Assembly: GCF_000367945.1 (NCBI RefSeq)
Contig: NZ_KB849179.1
Coordinates: forward strand, 3,205,470-3,269,469
DNA length: 64,000 nucleotides
Direction: 5' to 3'
DNA from: Acinetobacter proteolyticus
GTDB taxonomy: Bacteria > Pseudomonadota > Gammaproteobacteria > Pseudomonadales > Moraxellaceae
Part shown: positions 24,271-33,371 of the stretch, piece by piece
Position numbering within the stretch: the first letter of the stretch is position 1
Layout: every line of letters starts with the position of its first letter
Position numbers and translations under genes: made by a program
The notes under the pieces: model-generated
Told to the model about the DNA's origin: nothing
Databases searched by the model: none
Seen by the model: only the letters and a program-made list of their open reading frames with translations

Positions 24271-24750
24271 ATGAGCAAGATTTATGATTTTCAGGCTGAA
24301 CTGTTAGAAGGCGAACAAAAGAACCTCGCAGATTACCAAGGCAAAGTGTTATTGGTGGTGAATACGGCCAGTCAGTGTGGCCTCACGCCGCAATTTGAAG
24401 GTTTGGAAAAGTTATATCAGGACTATCAACAGCAAGGTCTGGTGATTCTTGGTTTTCCATGTAATCAATTTGCCAACCAAGATCCATCCAGTAATGAAGA
24501 AATCGGCAGCTTCTGTCAACGTAACTATGGGGTATCTTTTCCGATGTTTGCCAAGGTCGATGTGAATGGCCCAACCGCTCATCCTTTATATCAATATCTC
24601 ACTTCTGAAGCCAAAGGTCTGTTAGGCAGCAGCATTAAATGGAACTTCACTAAATTCCTGATCAATCAAAAAGGGGAAGTGGTCAAACGCTATGCCCCAA
24701 TCACCAAACCTGAAAAAATTGCCAAAGATATTCAAAAGCTTTTGCGATAA
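24271..24750 (+). CDS. Glutathione peroxidase (Cys type)
   Basis: 159 residues. It reduces hydrogen or organic peroxides using glutathione or thioredoxin. Catalytic tetrad elements: Cys in NTASQCGLTPQ, Gln in LGFPCNQFANQ, Trp and Asn in KWNFTKFL. Cys rather than selenocysteine (TGT codon) is used, as in BtuE/BsaA. GAGAGAACACCT precedes the ATG. It is divergent from the OhrR-like gene with a shared palindrome. Confidence 0.92.
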   Translation: MSKIYDFQAELLEGEQKNLADYQGKVLLVVNTASQCGLTPQFEGLEKLYQDYQQQGLVILGFPCNQFANQDPSSNEEIGSFCQRNYGVSFPMFAKVDVNGPTAHPLYQYLTSEAKGLLGSSIKWNFTKFLINQKGEVVKRYAPITKPEKIAKDIQKLLR

Positions 24751-24975
24751 ATAGCCTAGAAAATGAGGAAAATGGAAATGACTGGTCTACGATACATCTA
24801 CTGGTGATTTCCTCATCCGAAACAAATTAAATCATAAAGCTGAATATTTTTAATATGTTGTAATTAGTTGAACAAAATAGATTTTTTAATCTTTAATATT
24901 TATACAACTTGTTTCACGATTGACCGCAAACTTCGCTATACTTTTTGCCAAGATTAAAAATACGAGCGTCAGATT

Positions 24976-25920
24976 ATGCGTGTACTGGTGGTGATGGACC
25001 CGATTGAAACTGTGAATCTCAAAAAAGATTCAACTATGGCGATGTTATGGGCGGCCAACCGTCGTGGACATGAATTGGGTTATGCATTACAACACGATTT
25101 ATATATCGACCAAGGCAAAGCCTTTGGCCTGATCTCACCACTGAAAGTATTTGAAGATTATAACCATTACTATGAATTGGGTGAGCAGCGCAAAGAATCG
25201 TTGGCGGATTACGATGTGGTGTTGATGCGTAAAGACCCACCATTCGACATGAACTTTGTCTATACCACCTATATTTTGGAACAGGCAGAGCGTGAAGGCG
25301 TGTGGATCATCAACAAACCACAATCGCTACGTGACTGTAATGAAAAATTGTTTGCCACGCAGTTCCCTGAATTACAAGTACCTACTTTGGTGACCTCACA
25401 ACAAAGTCTGATTCGTGAATTTATCAAAGAACATGGCGATGTGATTGTGAAGCCTTTGGATGGCATGGGCGGTATGGGGATTTTCCGTTTATACCAAGAT
25501 GGCGTGAACATTGGCTCGACCTTGGAAATGCTCACAGAAATGGGTACGCGTCCAATTATGGCGCAACGTTATATCCCTGAAATTGTCGAAGGCGATAAAC
25601 GCATCTTGATGGTCAATGGCGAGCCGATTCCATATTGCTTGGCACGGATTCCGCAAAATGGCGAAGTGCGCGGTAATTTGGCCGCGGGTGGTCTAGGTCA
25701 AGCCCGCCCACTGACTGAAAATGATAAATTGATTGCGGCAAAAGTCGGTCCATTCCTGCGTGAAAAAGGTCTGGTCTTTGTTGGCTTGGATGTGATTGGT
25801 AACTATGTGACTGAAATTAACGTGACCAGTCCAACCTGTATCCGTGAGATTGATGCGCAATTTGGCACCTCGATTGCCGATGATCTTTTTGATGTTTTAG
25901 AAGCAGGTCGTAAAAACTAA
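24976..25920 (+). CDS. gshB: Glutathione synthetase
   Basis: 314 residues, ATP-grasp enzyme joining gamma-glutamylcysteine and glycine. Typical start MRVLVVMDPIETVNLKKDSTMAMLWAA; ATP-grasp motif VKPLDGMGGMGIFRL; RYIPEIVEGDKRILMVNGEPIPYCLARIP; C-terminal INVTSPTCIREID. Full length for the family. It stands before murG but has its own terminator and a 227-base gap, so it is probably a separate unit. Confidence 0.96.
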   Translation: MRVLVVMDPIETVNLKKDSTMAMLWAANRRGHELGYALQHDLYIDQGKAFGLISPLKVFEDYNHYYELGEQRKESLADYDVVLMRKDPPFDMNFVYTTYILEQAEREGVWIINKPQSLRDCNEKLFATQFPELQVPTLVTSQQSLIREFIKEHGDVIVKPLDGMGGMGIFRLYQDGVNIGSTLEMLTEMGTRPIMAQRYIPEIVEGDKRILMVNGEPIPYCLARIPQNGEVRGNLAAGGLGQARPLTENDKLIAAKVGPFLREKGLVFVGLDVIGNYVTEINVTSPTCIREIDAQFGTSIADDLFDVLEAGRKN

Positions 25921-25944
25921 AAAAGTTGCATTTTTGACCGAATT

Positions 25945-25987
25945 GCCCGTTTGAATGTCAGCGAAATTGGCAGTCAAACGGGCTTTT
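25945..25987 (+). terminator. Terminator of gshB
   Basis: Arms gcccgtttga / tcaaacgggc around a 19-base loop, followed by a short T-run. Confidence 0.75.
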
Positions 25988-26147
25988 GTATATCGGCAGA
26001 ACCTTGTTTTTAACAAAGAATCGAAAAAAGCCCAGCTTTCTGTTGTAAACAGGTGAAATTCGCTTTTCGTGAATGAAACTTTAGGATTAAAATAACTCCC
26101 GAAAACAATAGACGATAACCTTCTTTTTTGAGTTGAAGAATTAGACC

Positions 26148-27245
26148 GTGACCAATTCACCGCAGAACAAACCCAAACATGTCATGATGATGGCCGCAGG
26201 TACAGGTGGGCATGTGTTTCCCGCGCTTGCTGTTGCCAAACAGCTGCAACAGGAAGGCTGCCAAGTCTCTTGGTTAGCGACGCCTACGGGAATGGAAAAT
26301 CGGTTGCTGAAAGATCAAAATATTCCGATTTATCAAATTGATATTCAAGGTGTGCGCGGCAATGGCCTTGTCCGTAAAATCAGTGCACCGTTTAAAATTT
26401 TAAAAGCCACGCTCAGCGCTATGCGCTATATGAAACAGCTCAAGATTGATGCTGTGGCTGGTTTTGGTGGTTATGTGGCAGGCCCAGGCGGCTTGGCTGC
26501 ACGTTTGTTGGGTATTCCTGTGCTAATTCATGAGCAAAATGCCATTGCAGGTTTTACCAACACCCAATTGGCACGTATTGCCAAGACCGTGTGTCAGGCT
26601 TTTCCAAATACATTTGCAAACAGTGATAAAGTCGTGACCACAGGTAATCCTGTACGTGCAGAAATCACGGCGATTTTAAATCCTTCTTGGCGTTATCAAA
26701 CCCGTGAACAAGAACAATTGCCGATCAATCTTCTGATTGTGGGCGGTTCATTGGGTGCTCAAGCGTTGAATGAGCGTTTGCCTGAAGCTTTGAAAAAGGT
26801 CAATGTTCCGCTCAAAGTATTCCATCAGTGTGGTCAAAACAAGCAAGATGCCACGCGGGCACTGTATCAAGGTGCACCTGCCAGTTTAGATATTCAAGTG
26901 GAGCCCTTTATTCACGATATGGCAAAAGCCTATAGTGAAGCAGACTTGATTATTTGCCGCGCCGGTGCTTTAACGGTGACCGAAGTGGCAACCGCAGGTT
27001 TGGCCGCGATTTTTGTGCCTTTACCGATTGCGGTGGATGATCACCAAACCGCAAATGCGAAATTCTTGGCTAATGCTGGCGCAGCCAAGATTTGCCAGCA
27101 AGCAGACATGACACCTGCTGTTTTAGACGAGTTATTAGCAACCTTATTAAATCGTCAGCTACTCTCTGAAATGGCTGTAAAAGCACGTCAACAAGCACAA
27201 CCGAATGCAACACAGCATGTGGTTGATCTGATTAAAAAATTGTAA
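26148..27245 (+). CDS. murG: UDP-GlcNAc transferase MurG
   Basis: 365 residues. It adds GlcNAc to lipid I to form lipid II at the inner face of the cytoplasmic membrane. Motifs: MMAAGTGGHVFPALAVAKQL (donor loop 1), GFGGYVAGPGGLAA, IHEQNAIAGFTN, LLIVGGSLGAQALNERLP, and donor site CRAGALTVTEVA...PLPIAVDDHQTANA. The start is a GTG at 26148, the first start codon ahead of the family N-terminus. It is followed 13 bases later by murC. Confidence 0.96.
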   Translation: MTNSPQNKPKHVMMMAAGTGGHVFPALAVAKQLQQEGCQVSWLATPTGMENRLLKDQNIPIYQIDIQGVRGNGLVRKISAPFKILKATLSAMRYMKQLKIDAVAGFGGYVAGPGGLAARLLGIPVLIHEQNAIAGFTNTQLARIAKTVCQAFPNTFANSDKVVTTGNPVRAEITAILNPSWRYQTREQEQLPINLLIVGGSLGAQALNERLPEALKKVNVPLKVFHQCGQNKQDATRALYQGAPASLDIQVEPFIHDMAKAYSEADLIICRAGALTVTEVATAGLAAIFVPLPIAVDDHQTANAKFLANAGAAKICQQADMTPAVLDELLATLLNRQLLSEMAVKARQQAQPNATQHVVDLIKKL

Positions 27246-27258
27246 TTCGAGTTTATTT

Positions 27259-28710
27259 ATGTCTCCTACAAGTCCAAACCAAGCCAAAAAGCTGATTAAA
27301 GTGCCAGAAATGCGCCGTATTAAAAATATCCACTTTGTTGGTATTGGTGGTGCAGGGATGTGCGGTATTGCCGAAGTATTGAGTAACCAAGGTTATAAAA
27401 TTTCAGGCTCAGACATTAAAGCGTCGAAAACCACAGCTCAACTCGAAGCGAACGGTATTAAAGTATTTATTGGTCACTCGGCTGACAATATTAAAAATGC
27501 CAATGTGTTGGTGGTATCGACTGCGATTGATCCTGAAAATCCAGAAATTAAAGCAGCCATCGAACAACGTACCCCAATCGTGCGTCGTGCGGAAATGTTG
27601 GGTGAGTTGATGCGTTACCGTCACGGGATTGCAGTTGCAGGAACACACGGTAAAACTACAACGACAAGCTTATTGACCACCATGTTGGCAGAAGAAAACC
27701 TTGATCCAACGTATGTGATTGGCGGTTTGCTGAATAGTACAGGTGTGAATGCAGCACTCGGTGAAAGCCGTTTTATCGTGGCGGAAGCAGATGAGTCAGA
27801 TGCCTCTTTCTTGTATTTGCAACCGATGGCTGCGATCGTGACCAATATCGATGCAGATCATATGGACACCTATGAAGGCAGTTTTGATAAGTTAAAAGAT
27901 ACCTTTATTCAGTTCCTGCATAACCTGCCATTCTATGGCTTGGCTGTGGTTTGTGGTGATGACGCCAATATCCGTGAGATTTTACCGCGTGTCGGTCGTC
28001 CAGTCCTGACCTATGGTTTTGATGAAGACAACGATATTCGTGCGGTTGATGTTGAACAAGAAGGCATGCAATCGCACTTTACCGTATTGCGTAAAGACCG
28101 TGAGCCATTGCGTGTCACTATCAATCAACCTGGTTTGCATAATGTCTTGAATGCATTGGCTGCGATTGGTGTGGCAACCGATGAAGGTGTTTCTGATGGT
28201 GCGATTTGCCGTGCTTTAGAAGGCTTTAGTGGCGTGGGGCGTCGCTTCCAAGTTCAAGGTGAATATGAAGTGGGCGAAGGCCTGGTGAAGTTGGTGGATG
28301 ACTATGGTCACCATCCAAAAGAAGTTGAAGCGACCATTAAAGCAGCACGTGCCAGCCACCCAGACCGCCGTTTGGTGATGTTGTTCCAGCCGCACCGTTT
28401 TAGCCGTACCCGTGATTGTTTTGATGACTTTGTCGATGTGTTATCGCAAGTCGATCAATTGTTATTACTGGAAGTTTATCCAGCGGGTGAAAAGCCGATT
28501 GTGGGTGCGGATAGTCGTGCTTTAGCTCGTAGTATTCGTTTACGTGGCGAAGTTGAACCGATCTTGGTCGATCCAGTGGAAGGCAATTTACCGAACGTTT
28601 TACAAAAAGTGTTACAAGCAAATGACCTGTTATTAACACAAGGCGCGGGTAACGTTGGCGCAATTTCGGTAGAATTGGCTCAGCATCGCTTGTATGCCAA
28701 ATCCCCCTAA
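27259..28710 (+). CDS. murC: UDP-N-acetylmuramate--L-alanine ligase
   Basis: 483 residues. ATP-dependent first step of the peptide stem. Motifs: nucleotide fold HFVGIGGAGMCGIAEVL; P-loop VAGTHGKTTTTSLL; AEADESDASFLYL; NIDADHMDTY; FQPHRFSRTRD. The last few codons (KSP and the TAA stop) lie inside a palindromic repeat starting at 28699, so the extreme C-terminus appears to be supplied by the repeat. It is part of the murG-murC-ddl-ftsQAZ set. Confidence 0.96.
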   Translation: MSPTSPNQAKKLIKVPEMRRIKNIHFVGIGGAGMCGIAEVLSNQGYKISGSDIKASKTTAQLEANGIKVFIGHSADNIKNANVLVVSTAIDPENPEIKAAIEQRTPIVRRAEMLGELMRYRHGIAVAGTHGKTTTTSLLTTMLAEENLDPTYVIGGLLNSTGVNAALGESRFIVAEADESDASFLYLQPMAAIVTNIDADHMDTYEGSFDKLKDTFIQFLHNLPFYGLAVVCGDDANIREILPRVGRPVLTYGFDEDNDIRAVDVEQEGMQSHFTVLRKDREPLRVTINQPGLHNVLNALAAIGVATDEGVSDGAICRALEGFSGVGRRFQVQGEYEVGEGLVKLVDDYGHHPKEVEATIKAARASHPDRRLVMLFQPHRFSRTRDCFDDFVDVLSQVDQLLLLEVYPAGEKPIVGADSRALARSIRLRGEVEPILVDPVEGNLPNVLQKVLQANDLLLTQGAGNVGAISVELAQHRLYAKSP

Positions 28711-28766
28711 CCCCCTTTGTTAAAGGGGGAACTCCTCCCTTTGAAAAGGGAGGTGGGGAGGGATTT
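28699..28766. repeat. Palindromic repeat overlapping the end of murC
   Basis: 68 bp with outer arms aaatccccctaacc (28699) and ggtggggagggattt (to 28766) that pair imperfectly. Inside are two hairpins: cccccttt / aaaggggg (28711-28718 / 28722-28729) and cctccctt / aagggagg (28734-28741 / 28746-28753). The right half resembles the left half of the element at 59.6 kb. It contains the murC stop codon and lies 35 bases ahead of ddl. Confidence 0.75.
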
Positions 28767-28801
28767 AATAGAATATATGAAGTTTTTTTAAGGATATAAA
28801 C

Positions 28802-29728
28802 GTGTCAAATGCTGCAAAATTCGGCAAAGTTGCTGTGTTGTTTGGTGGGAAGTCGGCTGAGCGTGCTGTGTCGTTGGACAGCGGCCAAGCTGTTTTAGAG
28901 GCATTGTTGCGTTCGGGCGTACAGGCAGAAGCATTTGACCCACAAGATCGTAGTGTGACGGAACTGGTGGGCTATGATCGTGCTTTTATCGTATTACATG
29001 GTCGTGGTGGTGAAGACGGTCAGATCCAAGGTGTATTGGAATGGTTAAACCTTCCATATACCGGCACGGGTGTACAAGGTTCTGCGATTGGTATGGACAA
29101 AGTCAAAACCAAGCAAATCTGGCAGGGCAGTGACCTGCCGACTGCGCCGTACCGTATTATCACCAAAGACACAGATCTTGAACCTGTGATTGCAGAATTG
29201 GGCTTGCCGGTGATTATCAAGCCTGTGCACGAAGGCTCAAGCGTTGGCATGAGTAAGGTTGAAAAAGCAGAAGACTTTGCTGCGGCGATTGAGAAAGCCA
29301 CCCAGCACGATGCGGTGGTGATGGCAGAAAAATGGATCACAGGGCGTGAATTCACCATTTCATTCTTGAATGGTCAGCCATTACCAGTGATTCGGTTACA
29401 GCCACCCGCAGATGTGGCGTTCTACGACTATGAAGCGAAATATCAACGCAATGACGTGGAATATGGCATTCCTTGCGGTCTGAGTGAAGCGGAAGAAAAA
29501 AGCTTACAGGCGCTTTGTTTACGCGCTTTCCAAGCGGTCGGTGCAGAAGGTTGGGGTCGTATTGATGCGATGCAGGATGAGCAGGGCAACTTCTGGTTGC
29601 TGGAAGTAAATACCGTTCCGGGAATGACCAGTCACTCGTTGGTGCCAAAAGCGGCGCAAGCCGTGGGTTATAACTTTGATCAGCTCTGCGTTGCGATTTT
29701 AGAGCAAACCTTAGCAAAGTCGGCTTAA
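28802..29728 (+). CDS. ddl: D-alanine--D-alanine ligase, DdlB type
   Basis: 308 residues, ATP-grasp. This is the division-cluster ligase: VLFGGKSAERAVSLDSGQAVL, LHGRGGEDGQIQGVLEWLNLPYTG, IKPVHEGSSVGMSKV, FYDYEAKYQRND (omega loop Tyr), WLLEVNTVPGMTSHSLVP. The start is GTG at 28802 with AAGGATATAAAC upstream. The 5-base gap to ftsQ suggests coupling. A second, DdlA-type ligase is encoded at 16767-17876. Confidence 0.95.
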   Translation: MSNAAKFGKVAVLFGGKSAERAVSLDSGQAVLEALLRSGVQAEAFDPQDRSVTELVGYDRAFIVLHGRGGEDGQIQGVLEWLNLPYTGTGVQGSAIGMDKVKTKQIWQGSDLPTAPYRIITKDTDLEPVIAELGLPVIIKPVHEGSSVGMSKVEKAEDFAAAIEKATQHDAVVMAEKWITGREFTISFLNGQPLPVIRLQPPADVAFYDYEAKYQRNDVEYGIPCGLSEAEEKSLQALCLRAFQAVGAEGWGRIDAMQDEQGNFWLLEVNTVPGMTSHSLVPKAAQAVGYNFDQLCVAILEQTLAKSA

Positions 29729-29732
29729 CTTT

Positions 29733-30590
29733 ATGGCTCAACTACCTGCTTCGATGCGCCGTAAAACACGGCCAGCCATCAGCTCGATTCACGAGAAACC
29801 TCCTTCACCTCGACAAAAGATGGTGAATGCGGGCGGTTGGATTTTGCTGGTGATTGCATTTGCGGTGTTAGCACTAGGTCTGTTTGCTTTGTATAAAGTC
29901 ATGACTGATGCTCGAGTCGCGGAGTTGCAGGTGGTGGGAACCCATTCTGATGTTGAGAATCAACAGTTAGTTCAATATCTTAATCCAATTATTAAAGATA
30001 ACTACTTCACTTCAGATTTAGAACAGATTCGAGATCAAGCATTAAAAGTGTCATGGGTTGATCGTGTGGTGGTGTCACGGGCTTGGCCAAATGCAATTCG
30101 GGTGCGGGTGATGCCGCGTCATGCGATTGCACGTTGGGGAACAGGGCGTTTGCTTAGTGACAATGGTGATGTATTTAGCGAGGCGGTGCCAACAGCACAT
30201 CCAAACTTGCCGCTACTGCATGGGCCAGCCAGCCAATCCAAAATGATGATGCGTCGCTATAATGAAATTAATCAACTGTTTCATCCAGCGAATTTAAGAT
30301 TAAAAGAATTGTATTTAACCGAGCGTATGACGTGGTTCATGCAGTTTGATTCAGGCCTGCGGATTATTGTAGATCAGGATCAGACCATGAATAAGCTTCA
30401 GCGTTTAAGCCATTTGGCACAAACGGACTTAAAACCTGTATGGTCAAAAATCACGGCAATTGATCTGCGTTATCGGAATGGCCTAGCTATTCAGTGGAAG
30501 AACGCAGCTCCGCCAAAGATTGTCAACGGTCAGTTAGTTGTAACGATTGATGACACAAGCCTTGCAGGGGCAATTCAGGCAAAGCCATAA
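29733..30590 (+). CDS. ftsQ: Cell division protein FtsQ
   Basis: 285 residues, bitopic membrane protein of the divisome. A basic cytoplasmic N-terminus is followed by one membrane segment (WILLVIAFAVLALGLFALYKV, near residues 37-57), a POTRA domain (VAELQVVGTHSDVENQQLVQYL), and a beta domain with VSRAWPNAIRVRVMPRHAIARW. It recruits FtsB/FtsL. It lies between ddl and ftsA as in many gammaproteobacteria. Confidence 0.93.
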   Translation: MAQLPASMRRKTRPAISSIHEKPPSPRQKMVNAGGWILLVIAFAVLALGLFALYKVMTDARVAELQVVGTHSDVENQQLVQYLNPIIKDNYFTSDLEQIRDQALKVSWVDRVVVSRAWPNAIRVRVMPRHAIARWGTGRLLSDNGDVFSEAVPTAHPNLPLLHGPASQSKMMMRRYNEINQLFHPANLRLKELYLTERMTWFMQFDSGLRIIVDQDQTMNKLQRLSHLAQTDLKPVWSKITAIDLRYRNGLAIQWKNAAPPKIVNGQLVVTIDDTSLAGAIQAKP

Positions 30591-30651
30591 TACGTGGCTT
30601 AAAATAAAGGGCAGTGGTCCTAAACAACACTAAAGATATGGTATTGAAGTA

Positions 30652-31914
30652 ATGAGTGAAGCTGTTCCCTCAGTTGTTGCGATTGATATTGGGACTCATA
30701 AAGTCACAGTTTTGATTGGTAAGATCCATGCGCCGGATAAGATCCAGGTCATTGGCATGGCAACTGCTCGCAACCGAGGTATGGTTAAAGGCAAGATTGT
30801 TAGCCTAGACAAGGTGATTGCGGCGATTAAAAATGCGGTATCCGAAGCAGAGGATATGGCTGAATGCCGTATTCATAGTGCATGGGTGTCGATTCCAAGT
30901 ACTGAATTACAAAGTTTTTATGCCTCAGGCCGTACGCCAGTCGCCAACCACGATCATATTATTACGACAAATGAAGTGGTACGCGCCTTAGAGTTGGCCA
31001 AAGCCAGTCATGTATCGCCAGATTATTATCTGGCCAGTGCGGTGCCATTGGGCTTTGAGCTGGGTGATTCGGCTGAATGGGTACAAAACCCAGTCAATAT
31101 GTCGGCGCATAGTATGACGGGGCATTATCAGTTGATGATGATGCCCATCAGCACCATGCAAAACCTTGATCGGGCCATGAAAGGCGCCAATATCGGGGTG
31201 GAGAAAATGGTGGTGTCTTGCTTGGCAACCGCTGAAGCCAGTCTGCTGAAAGACGAAAAAGAATATGGTGTTTGCTTGGTGGATATTGGTGCGGGTATTA
31301 CCAATATTGCCGTGTATCTGGATGGTCGTTTGGCGCTTGCACGGACCTTGCCACGTGGTGGTGAGAATGTTACCCGTGATATTGCCGCTGTTTTGCAGAC
31401 CACCACGGAAGAAGCGGAACGCATCAAGATTTTGCATGGCTGCGTGGATATGAGCGTAGTTAAGCCTGATCACATGATTCAAGTACAAGGCATTGATGGC
31501 ACACAAACCATCAGTCGTATTGAGCTTGCAGAAATCATCATTGCACGTTATGAAGAAATCTTTAGCCTGATTCGTGAAGAATTAGAGCATAGCGGTGCCA
31601 TTCATGGTCTCTATCATGGCGTGGTACTCACTGGGGATGCCTGTCAAATTGAAGGCATGGTGAATCTGGCACGTCGTATGTTGGGTGTCTCGGCACACTT
31701 GGGTAATCCGCCGTTACAGGTCTATGCGGATGATCAGCATTTACCAGCCTTGCGTCGTTCTATGTACGCAACCGCAGCGGGTTTGTTGATGTTTAGCCAG
31801 AGTGATTTGCAAGATACGGTGGAAGAACCAGAAGAGGCAAGTGATCGTAGTTTTGTTGATCGCGTTGCCAATGGTTGGAATGCATTAAATAGCAAATTAA
31901 AGGCCATCTTTTAA
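30652..31914 (+). CDS. ftsA: Cell division protein FtsA
   Basis: 420 residues, actin-like ATPase that tethers FtsZ to the membrane. VAIDIGTHKVTVLIGKI (phosphate 1), VCLVDIGAGITNIAVYLDG (phosphate 2) and GVVLTGDACQIEGMVNLA (adenosine) are present. The C-terminus NGWNALNSKLKAIF is an amphipathic membrane-targeting helix. It is followed by ftsZ after 164 bases, a gap likely to hold an extra ftsZ promoter. Confidence 0.95.
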   Translation: MSEAVPSVVAIDIGTHKVTVLIGKIHAPDKIQVIGMATARNRGMVKGKIVSLDKVIAAIKNAVSEAEDMAECRIHSAWVSIPSTELQSFYASGRTPVANHDHIITTNEVVRALELAKASHVSPDYYLASAVPLGFELGDSAEWVQNPVNMSAHSMTGHYQLMMMPISTMQNLDRAMKGANIGVEKMVVSCLATAEASLLKDEKEYGVCLVDIGAGITNIAVYLDGRLALARTLPRGGENVTRDIAAVLQTTTEEAERIKILHGCVDMSVVKPDHMIQVQGIDGTQTISRIELAEIIIARYEEIFSLIREELEHSGAIHGLYHGVVLTGDACQIEGMVNLARRMLGVSAHLGNPPLQVYADDQHLPALRRSMYATAAGLLMFSQSDLQDTVEEPEEASDRSFVDRVANGWNALNSKLKAIF

Positions 31915-32078
31915 GTTGTAGTTATTTTTGGGAAAATTTGTTAGGAAGTTGTTCTAAATCTGCCACTGTACTTGACAAGCTAGCGATTATTGAACAGCAT
32001 CCTAAACATCAGTTGTTTAAAAATCAGGGCAGTAACGGGCTGAAGTAACTGCCATTAATATTAGGAAATCTAAAGGTC

Positions 32079-33260
32079 ATGGCCTCATTTGAATTTATAG
32101 AAGATGAACTAGACAATGGCAACGGTCAAGCCCGTTTCACAGTATTTGGCGTTGGTGGTGGCGGTGGTAATGCCGTGCAGCATATGGCGCAATCTGACAT
32201 TCAAGGTGTAAAGTTCGTTTGTGCAAATACTGACAAACAAGCCCTGGATAGCATGAATGCCCCGTTTAAAATTCAATTGGGTGAACAAAGTACACGTGGT
32301 TTGGGTGCAGGTGCGAATCCTGAGGTGGGTCAAATTGCGGCAGAAGAAAGCCGTGAAGTGATTCGTCAGCATCTTGAAGGTACCGACATGGTCTTTGTCA
32401 CTGCCGGTATGGGCGGTGGTACAGGTACTGGTGCTGCGCCAGTGGTTGCCGAAGTTGCCAAAGAAATGGGTATCTTGACCGTAGGTGTGGTGACTACGCC
32501 ATTCAACTTTGAAGGCCGTCGTCGTCAAAAGTCTGCGGAAAAAGGCATTGATGCTTTAGAGGCACATGTTGATTCATTGATCATCATTCCCAACCAGCGC
32601 TTATTGAGCGTATATGGCGATATCTCAATGAAAGATGCCTATAAAAAGGCAGATGATGTATTGTTGAATGCGGTCCGCAGTATCTTTGATCTTGTGGTGA
32701 ATCGTGGTCATATTAACCTTGACTTTGCTGACTTGAAAACAGCCATGAGTACTCGTGGTTATGCCATGATGGGTGCTGGTTTAGGCCGTGGTGAAGACCG
32801 TGCGCGCCAAGCAGCTGAACAGGCGATTCGTAGCCCATTGCTTGATAATGTGAATATTATCAATGCGAAAGGTGTATTGATTAACATCACGGGTGGGGAT
32901 GATATTACCCTACGTGAAACTGAAATCATTACCGATGTGGTCAACCAGATTGTTGACTTAGATGAAGGTGAAATTTTCTACGGTACGGTATTTGATCCAG
33001 ATGCACGTGATGAATTACGTGTCACAGTTATTGCAACAGGTTTAACCCGTAATGCGAGTGAAGTTGATCAAAAGCGTCGTGCGGTGACTTCACATGCACC
33101 AGTTTCTCAATCTGCTCAACAATCGGTGGATGAGGATGATGTTCCTGCGATCAGCAAACGTACAAATACCGAGGCGCCAGTGAGCGCTGCGGCAAGTTCT
33201 ACGCCAAGATCATCGCCAATGAGCATTCAAGACTATCTGAAAAATCAACAGCGTAAATAA
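32079..33260 (+). CDS. ftsZ: Cell division protein FtsZ
   Basis: 393 residues, tubulin-like GTPase forming the Z-ring. GTP-binding FGVGGGGGNAVQHM, the tubulin signature GMGGGTGTGAAPVVAEVA, the T7 loop NLDFADLKTAM with catalytic Asp. A flexible Ser/Pro/Thr-rich linker (about residues 325-375) ends in the conserved C-terminal peptide SIQDYLKNQQRK, a variant of the usual DIPxFLR motif that binds FtsA and ZipA. Confidence 0.97.
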   Translation: MASFEFIEDELDNGNGQARFTVFGVGGGGGNAVQHMAQSDIQGVKFVCANTDKQALDSMNAPFKIQLGEQSTRGLGAGANPEVGQIAAEESREVIRQHLEGTDMVFVTAGMGGGTGTGAAPVVAEVAKEMGILTVGVVTTPFNFEGRRRQKSAEKGIDALEAHVDSLIIIPNQRLLSVYGDISMKDAYKKADDVLLNAVRSIFDLVVNRGHINLDFADLKTAMSTRGYAMMGAGLGRGEDRARQAAEQAIRSPLLDNVNIINAKGVLINITGGDDITLRETEIITDVVNQIVDLDEGEIFYGTVFDPDARDELRVTVIATGLTRNASEVDQKRRAVTSHAPVSQSAQQSVDEDDVPAISKRTNTEAPVSAAASSTPRSSPMSIQDYLKNQQRK

Positions 33261-33280
33261 TAAAATCATATATTTAGCGA

Positions 33281-33309
33281 AAGGGGGCAAGTAATTGCCC
33301 CCTTTTTTA
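33281..33309 (+). terminator. Terminator after ftsZ
   Basis: Arms aagggggcaa / ttgccccctt, loop gtaa, T-run of six. It marks the end of the division cluster transcript; lpxC follows with its own promoter space. Confidence 0.9.
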
Positions 33310-33371
33310 TTTTTTTAAAATGGCAAAATATGCTAAGTTATATCGGTTTTTGCAAATGAAGTTGGTATGGC

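Noticed and set aside
30988..31506. 172-residue minus-strand frame
   Set aside because: Antisense to ftsA; His/Asn-rich shadow frame with no domain signal.
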